Positions 24,278 through 33,869 of a stretch of 64,000 bases of DNA are shown one piece after another. The stretch is from Nitratireductor alexandrii. GTDB taxonomy: Bacteria > Pseudomonadota > Alphaproteobacteria > Rhizobiales > Rhizobiaceae. The first letter of the stretch is position 1, and each line of letters opens with the position of its first letter. The notes beneath the pieces are model-generated. The model did not search any database. It was not told the DNA's origin and saw nothing but the letters and a program-made list of their open reading frames with translations. The translations under genes and the position numbers were made by a program. The DNA lies in NCBI RefSeq assembly GCF_004000215.1, contig NZ_RBVY01000007.1, positions 1-64,000 on the forward strand, in the 5' to 3' direction.

Positions 24278-26092
24278 TCAGAACACGGCGGCGCCCTCGT
24301 CGGCGCGCGTCGCCATCTGACGGAACTGCGCAAAAAGCTCGCGGCCAAGCCCGTGCTGATTGCCGGAAAGGTCGGGCTCGGACATGGGGCGGCGCGCCAG
24401 TTCGGCCTCGTCGACCAACAGCTCCAGCACGCCGCGCTCGGCGTCGACGCGGATCATGTCGCCGTCGACAATCCTGCCGATCGCGCCGCCGGCAAGCGCT
24501 TCGGGCGTGACGTGGATGGCCGCCGGCACCTTGCCGGACGCGCCCGACATGCGCCCGTCGGTGACGAGCGCGACCCGTTGACCCCGGTCCTGAAGCACGC
24601 CGAGCACGGTGGTCAGCCGGTGCAGTTCGGGCATGCCGTTTGCCTTCGGCCCCTGGAAGCGGACCACGGCGACGAAATCGCCCTGAAGCGTTCCGGCCTT
24701 GAAGGCTGCATTGAGCGCCTCCTGGCTCTCGAACACCCGTGCCGGCGCCTCGATCACGCGGCGCTCGGGCTTGACGGCCGAGGTCTTGATGATTGCGTGG
24801 CCGAGATTGCCCGAGAGCACCGTCAGGCCACCGCTGACCTGAAACGGCTTTTCATGCCGGGCAAGCACCTTGTCGTCGCCGCTGTCTTTGGGCGCCGGCT
24901 GCCGCGCGACCGTGCCGTCGGCGCCCAGGCCGGCCTCGATTGTGTAGGCCCGCAGGCCGCTGCCCCATACGGTCTCGGCGTCTTCGTGCAACAGGCCGGC
25001 GTCGAGCAGCTCGCGGATCAGGAAGCCGAGACCGCCGGCGGCGGCGAAATGGTTCACGTCGGCAAGCCCGTTCGGATAGACGCGGGCGAGCAGGGGCACG
25101 TGGTCGGAGAGGTCGCAAATGTCCTGCCAGGTGAGCCGGATGCCGGCGGCCGCTGCCATCGCGATCAGGTGGATGGTGTGATTGGTCGAGCCGCCGGTGG
25201 CGTGCAGGCCGACGACGCCGTTGACGATCGAGCGTTCGTCGATCATGCGCCCGACCGGCCGGTAGTCGTTGCCGAGCGCGGTGATGGCGAGGGCGCGCTG
25301 CGTCGCCTCGCGGGTGAGCGCGTCGCGTAGCGGCGTGCCGGGATTGACGAAGGAGGCGCCGGGCAAATGCAGGCCCATGATCTCCATCAGCATCTGGTTG
25401 GAGTTGGCCGTGCCGTAGAAAGTGCAGGTGCCCGGAGCGTGATAGGATTTCGATTCCGCTTCCAGCAATTCGTCGCGGCCGATCTTGCCTTCGGCGAAAA
25501 GCTGGCGCACGCGCGCCTTCTCGTCGTTGGGCAGGCCCGAAGTCATCGGCCCGGCCGGGATGAAGACCGCCGGCAGGTGGCCAAAGCTGAGCGCCGCGAT
25601 CAAAAGCCCGGGCACGATCTTGTCGCAGACGCCGAGATAGACGGCGGCGTCGAACATGTTGTGCGACAGGCCGATCGCCGCTGCCATGGCGATCACGTCG
25701 CGCGAAAACAGCGACAGTTCCATGCCGGGCTGGCCCTGGGTGACGCCGTCGCACATCGCCGGCACGCCGCCGGCGACCTGGGCAACGCCGCCGGCTTCGC
25801 GCGCGGCCTGCTTGATCAAGGCGGGAAAGCTCTCGAAGGGCTGATGCGCCGACAGCATGTCGTTATAGGCGGTGATGATGCCGAGATTGGGGACCCGGTC
25901 GCCTGAAAGATCGGCCTTGTCGCCGGCGGCGCAGGCGGCGAAACCGTGGGCGAGGTTGCCGCATGACAGCACCGACCGGTTCGGCCGCTGGCCGGCGGCC
26001 TCGTCGAGACGGGCGAGATAAAGCTCGCGCGTCGGCCTGGAGCGTTCGCGAATGCGGTCGGTGATCGTTTCGATGGCCCGTGCGGCGGTCAT
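24278..26092 (-). CDS. edd: Phosphogluconate dehydratase
   Basis: A 604-residue enzyme that dehydrates 6-phosphogluconate to 2-keto-3-deoxy-6-phosphogluconate, the first committed step of the Entner-Doudoroff pathway. It belongs to the IlvD/Edd family: cluster-ligand cysteines are seen in [23 protein letters not shown] and the [12 protein letters not shown] block, and the C-terminal region has [22 protein letters not shown]. Length is typical. The start at 26092 overlaps the pgl stop codon (ATGA), proving tight coupling. It is the last gene of zwf-pgl-edd; the partner aldolase gene eda is not in the window. Confidence 0.97.
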   Translation of the reverse strand: MTAARAIETITDRIRERSRPTRELYLARLDEAAGQRPNRSVLSCGNLAHGFAACAAGDKADLSGDRVPNLGIITAYNDMLSAHQPFESFPALIKQAAREAGGVAQVAGGVPAMCDGVTQGQPGMELSLFSRDVIAMAAAIGLSHNMFDAAVYLGVCDKIVPGLLIAALSFGHLPAVFIPAGPMTSGLPNDEKARVRQLFAEGKIGRDELLEAESKSYHAPGTCTFYGTANSNQMLMEIMGLHLPGASFVNPGTPLRDALTREATQRALAITALGNDYRPVGRMIDERSIVNGVVGLHATGGSTNHTIHLIAMAAAAGIRLTWQDICDLSDHVPLLARVYPNGLADVNHFAAAGGLGFLIRELLDAGLLHEDAETVWGSGLRAYTIEAGLGADGTVARQPAPKDSGDDKVLARHEKPFQVSGGLTVLSGNLGHAIIKTSAVKPERRVIEAPARVFESQEALNAAFKAGTLQGDFVAVVRFQGPKANGMPELHRLTTVLGVLQDRGQRVALVTDGRMSGASGKVPAAIHVTPEALAGGAIGRIVDGDMIRVDAERGVLELLVDEAELARRPMSEPDLSGNQHGLGRELFAQFRQMATRADEGAAVF

Positions 26093-26817
26093 GGCTTCTT
26101 GTCCTCGCTGGGTGCCCAATAGACGGATGGCGGGGTGGTGGCGCGCTCGAAGACGGCGCGGATCGGGGCGGGCGACGGGGCGCCGGCCTGCATGGCTTGT
26201 TCGAAAACCGAACGCTTGGCCTCGCCCTCGATATGCAGAGCCACGAGCCGCGCCCCGGCGACGAGCGGCAGGGTAAGCGTCAGCCGGTCTTCGCCGGCAC
26301 TGGGCGCGCGCACTGGCAGCACGCGCGCGCTCGCGGCGGGGTCGAGCAGTGCGTCGAGATTTTCGGCATCGGGAAAATAGGACGCGGTATGGCCGTCGAG
26401 CCCCATGCCGAGCACGACGGCGTCGAGCGGCAGCGGACAGTTGGCAAGCCGCTTGTCGGCGGCGGTCGCGGCTGCGGCCGGGTCGGCCGTGCCGGACCAG
26501 AGCCCGACAAAGCGGGCCTGTTCCGCCCGATCGCGAAGCAGGGTTTCGCGCACAAGTCGCTCGTTGGAGCGTGCCGCGGTCGGCGGTACAAGCCGCTCGT
26601 CGACCAGCGTGACCGTGACGCGCTCCCAGTCTATCGGCCGTTGCGACAACTGCCGGAAAAACCGTGCAGGCGTGGTGCCGCCGGAGACCGCGAGCGTGGC
26701 CCGCCCGTCGCGGCGCAGGCCCGCGTCCAGATGGCCGGCGACCGTTTCGGCCAACGTTTCGGCGAGCGCGTCGGCGTCTTCGAAGGCATGGAAGCCATAG
26801 GGGGATGCCGGGCGCAT
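26089..26817 (-). CDS. pgl: 6-phosphogluconolactonase
   Basis: A 242-residue cytosolic lactonase that hydrolyses 6-phosphogluconolactone to 6-phosphogluconate. Family marks are the early [17 protein letters not shown] phosphate-binding loop, [13 protein letters not shown], and the later [15 protein letters not shown] block with the catalytic histidine. The ATG at 26817 overlaps the zwf stop (TGATG), and its own stop overlaps edd. Translation of all three is therefore coupled. Confidence 0.96.
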   Translation of the reverse strand: MRPASPYGFHAFEDADALAETLAETVAGHLDAGLRRDGRATLAVSGGTTPARFFRQLSQRPIDWERVTVTLVDERLVPPTAARSNERLVRETLLRDRAEQARFVGLWSGTADPAAAATAADKRLANCPLPLDAVVLGMGLDGHTASYFPDAENLDALLDPAASARVLPVRAPSAGEDRLTLTLPLVAGARLVALHIEGEAKRSVFEQAMQAGAPSPAPIRAVFERATTPPSVYWAPSEDKKP

Positions 26818-28289
26818 CAGTTCGGGTCGTGCCAGGTACGGCCGTCGCGCTCGATCAGCGCCACCGAACCGGACGGGCCCCAGGTGCCGGCGGTATAGGC
26901 CTGGGGCTCGCGGCCGGAATCCTCCCAGGCGGCCAGGATCGGATCGATCCAGGCCCAAGCCGCCTCGACCTCGTCGCGGCGCATGAACAGGGTCTGGTTG
27001 CCGCGCACGACGTCCATCAGCAGGCGCTCGTAAGCATCCGGATTGCGTACGCTGAAGGCTTCCGCAAAACTCATGTCGAGCGGCACATGGCGCAGGCGCA
27101 TGCCGCCGGGACCCGGATCCTTGATCATGATCCACTGCTTGACGCCTTCGTCGGGTTGCAGGCGGATGACCAGCTGGTTGGCGTGCACGCGCCCGGCACC
27201 GGATTCGAAAATCGAATGCGGGATCGGCTTGAAGGCGATGACGATTTCGGAGGCGCGCGCGCTCAGTCGCTTGCCGGTACGCAGGTAGAACGGCACGCCG
27301 GCCCAGCGCCAGTTGGCGATGTCGGCCTTAATGGCCACGAAGGTCTCCGTCGTGCTTTGGCCATTGCCGAGCTCTTCCTGGTACCCCTTGACCGCGCCGC
27401 CGGCCGAGGCGCCGGCCCGGTACTGGCCGCGCACCGTCAGCCTGGCGGCATTGTCGGCGTCGATCGGCGCCAGCGAGCGCAGGATTTTCAGCTTTTCGTC
27501 GCGCACGGCGTCGGCGTCCATCGATGCCGGCGGCTCCATCGCCGCCAGGCAGAGGAGCTGCAGGATGTGATTCTGCACCATGTCGCGCAGCGCGCCGGCC
27601 CGGTCGTAATAGCTGACCCGGTCCTCCAGCCCGACCGTTTCGGCGACGGTGATCTGGACATGGTCGATATGGGCGGAGTTCCACAACGGCTCGTAGAGCG
27701 CGTTGGCGAAACGCAGCGCCATCAGATTCTGCACCGTTTCCTTGCCGAGATAATGGTCGATGCGGAAAATCTGGTGCTCGTCGAACACGCCGCCGATCTG
27801 GTCGTTGAGGGCGCGGGCGCTCGCCAGGTCGCGGCCGATCGGCTTTTCGACCACGATGCGCGCATCCGCGCTTACCAGATCATGCTCCTTCAGCTTGGCG
27901 CAGATCGGGCCGAACAGCGCCGGTCCGACCGCCATGTAAAACACGCGAATCCTGTCGCTGTCGCCGATCTCGCGCTCCAGCTCCGCAAAGCCGTCGCCGC
28001 TCTTGGCATCGACGGAGACGTAACTCAGCCGGTCGAGGAAACGGGCGAGTTCGTCCGGCTCGATCTCCTCGGCCCGGACATGCTCGGTGATCGCCGTACG
28101 GGCGAAATCCCGGTATTCTTCAGTGCTGAGCTTCGAGCGCGACGCGCCGATGATGCGCGTGGGTTCCAAAAACTGTCCCGCCTGCTGGCGCTGGAACAGC
28201 GCCGGCAGCAATTTGCGCTCGGCAAGGTCGCCGGTTCCGCCGAAGGCGATGAAGTCGAACGGGTCGACCGGTATGATCTGGCTGGTCAT
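26817..28289 (-). CDS. zwf: Glucose-6-phosphate 1-dehydrogenase
   Basis: A 490-residue dehydrogenase that oxidises glucose-6-phosphate to the lactone. The N-terminal coenzyme motif is [16 protein letters not shown]. The substrate-binding and catalytic segment reads [21 protein letters not shown], with the expected lysine and histidine. Length and ending are typical. It leads the zwf-pgl-edd operon, so glucose here probably flows mainly through the Entner-Doudoroff route, as is usual in Hyphomicrobiales. The 195-nt gap upstream, shared with the divergent aldehyde dehydrogenase, should hold the promoter. Confidence 0.97.
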   Translation of the reverse strand: MTSQIIPVDPFDFIAFGGTGDLAERKLLPALFQRQQAGQFLEPTRIIGASRSKLSTEEYRDFARTAITEHVRAEEIEPDELARFLDRLSYVSVDAKSGDGFAELEREIGDSDRIRVFYMAVGPALFGPICAKLKEHDLVSADARIVVEKPIGRDLASARALNDQIGGVFDEHQIFRIDHYLGKETVQNLMALRFANALYEPLWNSAHIDHVQITVAETVGLEDRVSYYDRAGALRDMVQNHILQLLCLAAMEPPASMDADAVRDEKLKILRSLAPIDADNAARLTVRGQYRAGASAGGAVKGYQEELGNGQSTTETFVAIKADIANWRWAGVPFYLRTGKRLSARASEIVIAFKPIPHSIFESGAGRVHANQLVIRLQPDEGVKQWIMIKDPGPGGMRLRHVPLDMSFAEAFSVRNPDAYERLLMDVVRGNQTLFMRRDEVEAAWAWIDPILAAWEDSGREPQAYTAGTWGPSGSVALIERDGRTWHDPN

Positions 28290-28484
28290 GCGTCGTAATG
28301 GCCTCTCGCATGCTGTGGCGACGGATGCGGTCGCTATAATCTAATCGATTTAAGAAGGCCAGCCCCCGCCCGGCGCCGCTTGGCGCTTGACAGTGCGGGA
28401 GCAGGCGGGTTTCACCTTCGGGCGACGGCGCATGCGAGCCAGTGCATCACAAAGCGCGCGCGCCGCAAAGAGGGAGCCGAGCCG

Positions 28485-29960
28485 ATGAACACGCATTTCT
28501 CGCGCAGCGTCGCCGAAGGCCTGGCCTTCGCGAACTTCATCGACGGCAGATCGCACGAGGCCGCGTCGGGCCGGCGCATCGAGGTCGTGTCGCCGTCCGA
28601 CGGCAAGGTGTTCGCCTCGATCCCCGAAAGCGGCAAGGAGGATGTCGACTTGGCCGTGCGCGCTGCCCATCGTGCCTTCCACGACGGACCGTGGAGCCGG
28701 ATGCCGGCGGTGGAGCGCGGACGCTGCCTGACACGGCTTTTCCGCCTGGTCGAGCAAAACGGCGAGGAACTGGCCGCGCTGGAATCGCGCGATACGGGCA
28801 AACCGGTGCGCCAGGGCAAGGCCGATGTGACGGCGACGATGCGCTATTACGAGTTCTACGGCGGCGCGGCCGACAAGGTGCATGGCGACACCATCCCGTT
28901 CCTTGACGGGTATACCGCGCTCACCCTGCGCGAGCCGCATGGCGTGGTTGCCGGCATCATTCCCTGGAACTATCCGCTGCAGATCCTGGCCCGCGTGGCC
29001 GGCGCGGCGCTCGCCATGGGCAACACGCTGGTCGTCAAGCCGGCCGAGGACGCGTCGCTGACGGCGATCCGCATCGCCGAACTCGCGCATGAGGCCGGCG
29101 TGCCCGAAGGCGTCTTCAACGTCGTCACCGGCTATGGGCGCGAGGCGGGAGCCGCGCTGTCAGGCCATCCGCTGGTCGACTACGTCACCTTCACCGGCTC
29201 GACCTTGACGGGAACCGCGATCCAGCAGGCCGCGGCAGTCAACAATCGCGGCGTGACGATGGAGCTCGGCGGCAAGTCGCCGCAAATCGTGTTCGACGAC
29301 GCCGATCTGGAGGCCGCGCTGCCGGTGCTCGTCAACGCCATCATCCAGAACGGCGGCCAGACCTGCTCCGCCGGCAGCCGGGTCCTGGTGCAGCGCCCGG
29401 TCTACGAGGCCGTGTCGCGCGCCCTGGCGGAGCGCTTTTCCAAGCTGACGGCCGGCCCGCACGATGCCGACCTGGACCTCGGCGCGTTGATCAACCCGCG
29501 CCAGAAGGAACGCGTCGCCGGCCTGGTGGCGGCGGCCGAGGAGGCGGGTGTGCCTATTCTGGCCCGCGGCTCCGTCCATGCCGATGCGCCGTCGGCCGGT
29601 TTTTATTTCGCACCGGTTCTGTTCGGTTCGGCGGACCCGGACCACGCGATCGCGCGCGAGGAAGTGTTCGGGCCGGTGCTGGCGGTGATGCCGTTCGAGG
29701 ACGAGGCCGACGCGGTGCGGCTTGCCAACGGCACCGATTACGGCCTGGTCGCCGGCATATGGACCCGCGACGGCGCGCGCCAGCATCGGGTCGCCAAGCG
29801 GGTGCGGGCCGGCCAGGTGTTCGTCAACGGGTATGGCGCGGGCGGCGGCATCGAGCTGCCGTTCGGCGGTTTCAAGAAATCGGGCCATGGCCGTGAAAAG
29901 GGCTTTGAAGCGCTTTACGACATGAGCGCCACCAAGACGGTTGTGTTCAATCACGGCTAA
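28485..29960 (+). CDS. NAD(P)-dependent aldehyde dehydrogenase (betaine-aldehyde / aminoaldehyde type)
   Basis: A 491-residue ALDH superfamily enzyme. It has the IPWNYPLQI oxyanion asparagine (N162), general base E260 in MELGGKSP, catalytic C294 in GGQTCSAGS, and the late FGPVLAVMPF and GGFKKSGHGREKG blocks. The ATG at 28485 is preceded by GAGGGAG. The sequence is closest in feel to BetB/PuuC/gamma-aminobutyraldehyde dehydrogenases, so an aminoaldehyde from PuuB-type oxidation is a reasonable substrate, but several ALDH subgroups look alike here. A TATAAT at 28335-28340 could be the -10 box. An SDR gene follows after 74 nt and is probably co-transcribed. Confidence 0.92.
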   Translation: MNTHFSRSVAEGLAFANFIDGRSHEAASGRRIEVVSPSDGKVFASIPESGKEDVDLAVRAAHRAFHDGPWSRMPAVERGRCLTRLFRLVEQNGEELAALESRDTGKPVRQGKADVTATMRYYEFYGGAADKVHGDTIPFLDGYTALTLREPHGVVAGIIPWNYPLQILARVAGAALAMGNTLVVKPAEDASLTAIRIAELAHEAGVPEGVFNVVTGYGREAGAALSGHPLVDYVTFTGSTLTGTAIQQAAAVNNRGVTMELGGKSPQIVFDDADLEAALPVLVNAIIQNGGQTCSAGSRVLVQRPVYEAVSRALAERFSKLTAGPHDADLDLGALINPRQKERVAGLVAAAEEAGVPILARGSVHADAPSAGFYFAPVLFGSADPDHAIAREEVFGPVLAVMPFEDEADAVRLANGTDYGLVAGIWTRDGARQHRVAKRVRAGQVFVNGYGAGGGIELPFGGFKKSGHGREKGFEALYDMSATKTVVFNHG

Positions 29961-30034
29961 GGATGGGATAAATGCCGCGCAAAGCGGGGCGGCATCGCCC
30001 GCGACACGGCAAGGGACGCAAGTTAGGAACGGCA

Positions 30035-30784
30035 ATGGCACGTCTGAAAGATAAGGTTGCGGTGATCACCGGCGCGGCGTCCGGCTTCGGCGAAGGCATG
30101 GCCAAACGCTTTGCCGAGGAGGGCGCGCAGGTGGTCGTGGCCGACCTCAACGCCAAGGGCGCGGAGCGCGTGGCCGGGGAGATCGGCCAGGCGGCGCTGC
30201 CGGTGACGGTCGACGTGTCGCTGAAATCCGACATCGACGCCATGGTGGCCGCGGCGATGGATGCCCATGGCCGTATCGACATCGTGGTCAACAATGCCGG
30301 CTTCACCCACACCAATCAGAGCATGCTGGATGTCGACGAGGCGACGTTCGACCTGATCGCGGCGGTGAACATGAAGGCGATCTATTTCGCCGCGCGGGCC
30401 GTCGTGCCGATTATGGAAAAGCAGGGCGGCGGCTCCATCATCACCACGGCCTCGACGGCGGGGCTCAGGCCGCGACCGGGGCTGACGTGGTACAACGCCT
30501 CCAAGGGCTGGGCAGTGACGGCGACGAAATCGATGGCCGTCGAGCTCGCGCCGAAAAACATCCGCGTCAACTGCCTGTGCCCGGTGGCCGGCGAAACCGG
30601 CATGCTGGCCCAGTTCATGGGCGAGGATACGCCCGAAAAGCGCGCGCAGTTCCGCGCCTCGATCCCGCTCGGGCGGCTTTCGACACCGCTCGACATCGCC
30701 AACGCCGCCCTGTGGCTGGCCTCCGACGAGGCCGCCTTCATCACCGGTGTCGCGCTCGAGGTCGATGGCGGCCGCTGCATCTGA
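30035..30784 (+). CDS. SDR family oxidoreductase (classical, FabG/glucose-dehydrogenase-like)
   Basis: A 249-residue NAD(P)-dependent short-chain dehydrogenase. It has the TGAASGFGEGMAKRF cofactor loop, VVNNAG, a serine in TTASTAG and the YNASK catalytic tyrosine and lysine. D37 in VVADLN at the end of the second strand favours NAD over NADP. The typical PVAGETGMLAQF substrate loop and a GVALEVDGGRCI ending follow. ATG 30035 has AGGA upstream. Downstream of the aldehyde dehydrogenase on the same strand; substrate unknown. Confidence 0.92.
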   Translation: MARLKDKVAVITGAASGFGEGMAKRFAEEGAQVVVADLNAKGAERVAGEIGQAALPVTVDVSLKSDIDAMVAAAMDAHGRIDIVVNNAGFTHTNQSMLDVDEATFDLIAAVNMKAIYFAARAVVPIMEKQGGGSIITTASTAGLRPRPGLTWYNASKGWAVTATKSMAVELAPKNIRVNCLCPVAGETGMLAQFMGEDTPEKRAQFRASIPLGRLSTPLDIANAALWLASDEAAFITGVALEVDGGRCI

Positions 30785-30862
30785 TCGCGTGCCCCGCGCG
30801 CGGAACCGGACCTTTCCCGAAACGTTTCAGCAAGGCCCCAACGGCAGGAGCACAGCGATTTC

Positions 30863-32632
30863 ATGACCGGGCAACAGATTTTCATCTTCTGCCTGCTGGG
30901 CGGCGTGTTCGCCTTTCTGGTGTGGGGCCGTATCCGCTACGATCTGGTCGCCTTCGCGGCGCTGATCATCGGCGTTGCCGGCGGCGCCATCCCGGCCGAG
31001 CACGCGTTTGCCGGTTTCGGCCACGAGGCCGTCGTCATCATCGCCCTGGTGCTGATCGCCTCGCGCGCGATGATGAATTCCGGCGCGGTCGAGCTGATCG
31101 CGCAATATGTCGTCGATGCCGGGCGTTCGCTCTCCAGCCATATCGGGGTGATGTCGGTGGCCGGCGCCGCGCTGTCGGCGATCATCAACAATGTCGCGGC
31201 GCTGGTCATCTTGATGACGCTCGACATGGAAACGGCGAAGAAGGCGGGCCGCTCGGTGTCGCTGTCGCTGATGCCGTTGTCTTTCGCCACGATCCTCGGC
31301 GGCATGGTCACGATGATCGGAACGCCGCCCAATATCGTGATCGCGCAGTTTCGCGACCGGGCGCTGGGCGAGCCGTTTTCCATGTTCGACTTTTCCCCGG
31401 TCGGCCTGGTGTGCGCCATTGCCGGCATCGCCTTCGTGGCCGGTATCGGCTGGCGGCTGATCCCGCAGCGCATCGCGCCGCAAAAGGCGGGCGAAACGGA
31501 AAGCGGGCTGTTCGTCGCCGAGGCCGGATTTCCCGAGGGGTCCGAATGGGTCGGGCAAACGCCGCGCGATCTGGTCGAAAAGGCCGACGAGCTCGATGTC
31601 GCCATTCTCGGCCTCGTGCGCCGTGGCAAGCGTCTGCCGGGTTTCGCCATGGGCGAGGAAATCCGCAAGAGCGATCGACTGGTGGTCGAGGGCGACCCGA
31701 AATCGATCGAAGCCTTCACCGGCGCGGCCAAGCTCGACATCGCCGTCAAACCTAAGGAGGAGGGGCTGATCGGCCGGTCGATGACGCTGAGCGAGGTGAT
31801 CGTGCCGCAGGGCGCGCGCGCCGTCGGCCGCACCGGGCTCGACATGCGGCTTCTGGCCAGGCGCGGCGTGACCTTGATCGGCGTGTCGCGCCAGGGCACC
31901 CGTTTTCGCGAACGGGTGCGCAATCTCACCATCCAGGCTGGCGATGTGCTGCTGCTGCTCGGACCGGAAAACCGGGTCGCCGACGCAGTCGAGTGGATGG
32001 GTGCCATGGCGCTGGCCGACCGCAGCCACGCGGTGATCCAGCGCAGCAAGGCGCTGCTGGCGATCGGGATCTTCGCAGCCGCGATCGCCGCCTCGGTGAT
32101 CGGGCTGATCAGCCTGCCGATCGCGCTCGCGGCCGCGGTGGCGCTTTATGCTTTGTTCAACATCGTCAACGCGCGCGAGGTCTACGAAACGGTCGAGTGG
32201 CCGGTCATCGTGCTGCTCGGCTCGCTGATCCCGCTCGGGCTGGCGCTGGAGGAATCGGGCGGCACCGAACTGATCGCCAACGCGATCGTCGCCCAGACCT
32301 CGTTCCTGCCGGCCTGGGGCATTCTCGCCGTGCTGATGGTCGTCACCATGACCCTGTCCGACTTCCTCAACAATGTCGCCACCGCGCTGATCGCGGCGCC
32401 GATCGCCGTCGGCATCGCCAACTCGCTCGGCGTGTCGCCCGATCCGTTCCTGATGGGCGTGGCGGTCGCGGCCTCGTGTGCCTTCCTGACCCCGATCGGT
32501 CACAAGAACAACACCATCATCATGGGGCCGGGCGGCTATCATTTCGGCGATTACTGGCGCATGGGCCTGCCGCTGGAAATCCTGATCATCGTGGTCGCCG
32601 TTCCGGCGATCCTGTTCTTCTGGCCGCTTTAG
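30863..32632 (+). CDS. SLC13 (DASS) family permease with two RCK_C domains
   Basis: A 589-residue inner-membrane transporter. N-terminal helices with SAIINNVAALVILMTL and the GGMVTMIGTPPNIVIA re-entrant motif are followed by a central cytoplasmic insert (about 210-385) holding two TrkA-C/RCK_C-like domains (VVPQGARAVGRTGLDMRLLARRGV). A second membrane half carries SDFLNNVATALIAAPIAVGIA and TPIGHKNNTIIMGPGGY. The family moves sulfate, dicarboxylates or similar anions with sodium. It stands alone, 78 nt after the SDR gene; the ligand is not evident. Confidence 0.92.
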   Translation: MTGQQIFIFCLLGGVFAFLVWGRIRYDLVAFAALIIGVAGGAIPAEHAFAGFGHEAVVIIALVLIASRAMMNSGAVELIAQYVVDAGRSLSSHIGVMSVAGAALSAIINNVAALVILMTLDMETAKKAGRSVSLSLMPLSFATILGGMVTMIGTPPNIVIAQFRDRALGEPFSMFDFSPVGLVCAIAGIAFVAGIGWRLIPQRIAPQKAGETESGLFVAEAGFPEGSEWVGQTPRDLVEKADELDVAILGLVRRGKRLPGFAMGEEIRKSDRLVVEGDPKSIEAFTGAAKLDIAVKPKEEGLIGRSMTLSEVIVPQGARAVGRTGLDMRLLARRGVTLIGVSRQGTRFRERVRNLTIQAGDVLLLLGPENRVADAVEWMGAMALADRSHAVIQRSKALLAIGIFAAAIAASVIGLISLPIALAAAVALYALFNIVNAREVYETVEWPVIVLLGSLIPLGLALEESGGTELIANAIVAQTSFLPAWGILAVLMVVTMTLSDFLNNVATALIAAPIAVGIANSLGVSPDPFLMGVAVAASCAFLTPIGHKNNTIIMGPGGYHFGDYWRMGLPLEILIIVVAVPAILFFWPL

Positions 32633-32712
32633 GCGCGGGCCGGGACGCCTTTTGGCTTGACCGCAGGCGAACCCGGCCCGATCCTCGAAAAAAACGTGGG
32701 GTCGGGAAAATC

Positions 32713-33837
32713 ATGCACAAGGTCGCCATCAGCGGCACCGGCATCTTCACGCCGGATCAGGTCATCACCAATGCCGAGCTCGTCGCCTCCTACAATGCGT
32801 ATGCGACAGGCTGGAACCAGGCCAACGGCGCGGCGATCGAGGCGGGCGAGATCGAGCCCAAACCGATGTCGAGCGAGGCGTTCATCGTCAAGGCGTCGGG
32901 CATCGAGCGTCGCCACGTGATCGACAAGACCGGCGTGCTCGACCCGCAGGTCATGCACCCGATCTTTTCCGAACGGGCCGATGACGAATTGTCGATGATG
33001 GCGGAGATCGCCGTCGCCGCGGCAAAAAAGGCGCTTGCGCGCGCGGGACGAACCGCCGCCGACATCGATGCGGTGATCTGCGCGGCCTCGAACCACGAGC
33101 GCGCCTACCCGGCGGTCGCCATCGAAATCCAGCAGGCACTCGGCATCGAGGGGTTCGCCTTCGACATGAATGTCGCCTGTTCCTCGGCGACGTTCGGCAT
33201 CCAGGCCGCCGCGGACATGATCCGTTGCGGCACGGCGCGGGCGATTTTGATGGTCAATCCCGAAATCACGTCCGGCCATCACGAATGGCGCGACCGCGAC
33301 TGTCATTTCATCTTCGGCGACGTATGCACGGCGGTGGTGGTGGAGCGAGCCGACGACCTGGCCTCGGGCAATGCCTGGGAGGTGCTGTCGACGCGGTGCC
33401 TGACGCTCTATTCCAATACGATCCGCAACAATAACGGTTTTCTGCGCCGGACCCGCGTCGGCCACATGGAAGACCGACGCGACATGCAGTTTTACCAGGA
33501 GGGCCGGAAGGTTTTCAAACAGGTGGTGCCGGTCGTGGTCGACCTGATGCGCGGGCACTTGGCCGACGAGGGCGTGGAGCCGTCTGACTTGGCGCGGCTT
33601 TGGCTCCACCAAGCCAACAAGAACATGAACGATTTGATCGGCGAAAAGGTGCTCGGGCGGACGCCGAGCCGGACCGAGCAGCCCAACGTGCTGCAGGATT
33701 ATGCCAACACCTCCTCGGCCGGCTCGATCATCGCCTTTTCGCACTATTCGGACGACCTGCCGTCGGGCAGTCTCGGCGTGATCTGCTCCTTCGGTGCGGG
33801 CTATTCGGCCGGCAGCGTGATCGTCCGGCGGCTATAG
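32713..33837 (+). CDS. Beta-ketoacyl-ACP synthase III (long FabH-like)
   Basis: A 374-residue thiolase-fold condensing enzyme. The Cys-His-Asn triad is complete: C156 in DMNVACSSATFG, H299 in LWLHQANKNM and N332 in DYANTSSAGS. Ordinary FabH is about 320 residues. The extra length is mainly an insertion near residues 25-85, the part of the fold that shapes the acyl primer site, as in FabH-like enzymes accepting medium-chain acyl-CoA. It is not in a fab/plsX cluster, so it probably complements rather than replaces housekeeping FabH. It begins 80 nt after the SLC13 gene. Confidence 0.9.
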   Translation: MHKVAISGTGIFTPDQVITNAELVASYNAYATGWNQANGAAIEAGEIEPKPMSSEAFIVKASGIERRHVIDKTGVLDPQVMHPIFSERADDELSMMAEIAVAAAKKALARAGRTAADIDAVICAASNHERAYPAVAIEIQQALGIEGFAFDMNVACSSATFGIQAAADMIRCGTARAILMVNPEITSGHHEWRDRDCHFIFGDVCTAVVVERADDLASGNAWEVLSTRCLTLYSNTIRNNNGFLRRTRVGHMEDRRDMQFYQEGRKVFKQVVPVVVDLMRGHLADEGVEPSDLARLWLHQANKNMNDLIGEKVLGRTPSRTEQPNVLQDYANTSSAGSIIAFSHYSDDLPSGSLGVICSFGAGYSAGSVIVRRL

Positions 33838-33869
33838 AGCAGCCGACGCGAACCGGGCGTCAGACGCCG

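Noticed and set aside
30827-32542. 571-codon minus-strand open frame opposite the SLC13 permease
   Set aside because: It is a shadow. The translation is His/Asp/Arg-rich, the usual reverse image of a hydrophobic membrane protein.
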